Positions 6,446 through 6,660 of a DNA stretch of 6,660 bases are shown piece by piece. The notes beneath the pieces were generated by a model. That model did no database searches, was not told the DNA's origin, and was given only the letters and a program-made list of their open reading frames with translations. Each line of letters opens with the position of its first letter. Positions within the stretch are counted from its first letter, which is position 1. Source of the DNA: Chitinophagaceae bacterium (GTDB lineage Bacteria; Bacteroidota; Bacteroidia; Chitinophagales; Chitinophagaceae); assembly GCA_947378615.1 (NCBI GenBank), contig CANCKV010000185.1, positions 1 through 6,660 on the forward strand. Reading direction: 5' to 3'. The position numbers were made by a program, and so were the translations under genes.

Positions 6446-6660
6446 CTACTTGTGGTTCTTTCTCTTGAAAGCAGTTAAAATCTTTTTGTCTTTTTGCAGT
6501 CTGTCACTAGCAAATTCAAAAGAATCCTTTTCATTTTTGATTGCTGCAAGCACAATTTCATCATTGTCTCTCAAGTTTTCACTTGCAAATTTTAAAGCAC
6601 AACTAACAATCAACTCTGCCCCTTCTCCAAAGTCAGCAACACATTTGATACCACTACTAG
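6446..6660 (-). CDS. 3' end of a second DUF4116-repeat protein (partial)
   Basis: An open frame runs in from the right edge of the window and ends at a TAG at 6446-6448, giving the last 70 residues of a protein. It contains ALKFASENLRDN, then one clear unit, DEIVLAAIKNEKDSFEFAS followed by DRLQKD, then the start of another, KKILTAF, and a basic end, KRKNHK. The match to the repeat consensus of the neighbouring gene is obvious. The 64-bp gap between them has no further repeat sequence, so this is a separate gene or the truncated front part of a once larger one. The N-terminus lies outside the window. It is probably co-transcribed with the large repeat gene. Confidence 0.75.
   Translation of the reverse strand, partial: SSGIKCVADFGEGAELIVSCALKFASENLRDNDEIVLAAIKNEKDSFEFASDRLQKDKKILTAFKRKNHK

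Noticed and set aside
1..6660. A multi-gene defence system combining the methyltransferase, transferase and repeat proteins
   Set aside because: No nuclease, helicase, NTPase, toxin or other defence effector is recognisable, and the gaps of 207 and 392 bp do not suggest a single tight operon.

Overview
The window is AT-rich, and every gene I can support lies on the minus strand, so it reads from right to left. None of the five complete starts has a well-placed Shine-Dalgarno sequence; each is preceded by an A/T-rich leader. That pattern, together with the type of arginyltransferase-like protein present, suggests a Bacteroidota genome, perhaps a marine Cytophagales-like organism. This is an inference from style, not an identification.

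Layout in the direction of transcription: (1) the 3' end of a DUF4116-repeat gene enters at the right edge (6446-6660). (2) After a 64-bp gap comes a 774-residue protein (4057-6381) built almost entirely of about 24 copies of a 25-residue DUF4116-type helical unit, in three blocks. (3) After 53 bp comes a basic 126-residue protein I do not recognise (3623-4003). (4) After 63 bp comes an acidic 239-residue protein with an N-terminal array of CxxC/CxC zinc-binding-type motifs (2840-3559). (5) After 207 bp comes an Ate/Bpt-like aminoacyl-tRNA-protein transferase with a strongly acidic, Asp-rich C-terminal extension (1721-2632). (6) After 392 bp without a convincing gene comes a short relative of type III (Mod) adenine-N6 methyltransferases (21-1328). 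Its catalytic DPPY motif reads DPPS, and its C-terminus stops early.

The first four genes are spaced 53-64 bp apart and could share a transcript. The transferase and the methyltransferase are farther apart and may have their own promoters. I see no transposase, tRNA, rRNA, CRISPR array or recognisable phage gene. The window looks like a chromosomal accessory region of lineage-specific proteins: a long repeat scaffold with a paralogue beside it, two uncharacterised proteins, and two enzymes that each depart from the textbook form of their family. No joint function can be demonstrated from sequence alone. The best leads are the altered active site of the methyltransferase, the acidic tail on the transferase, and the DUF4116 gene pair.
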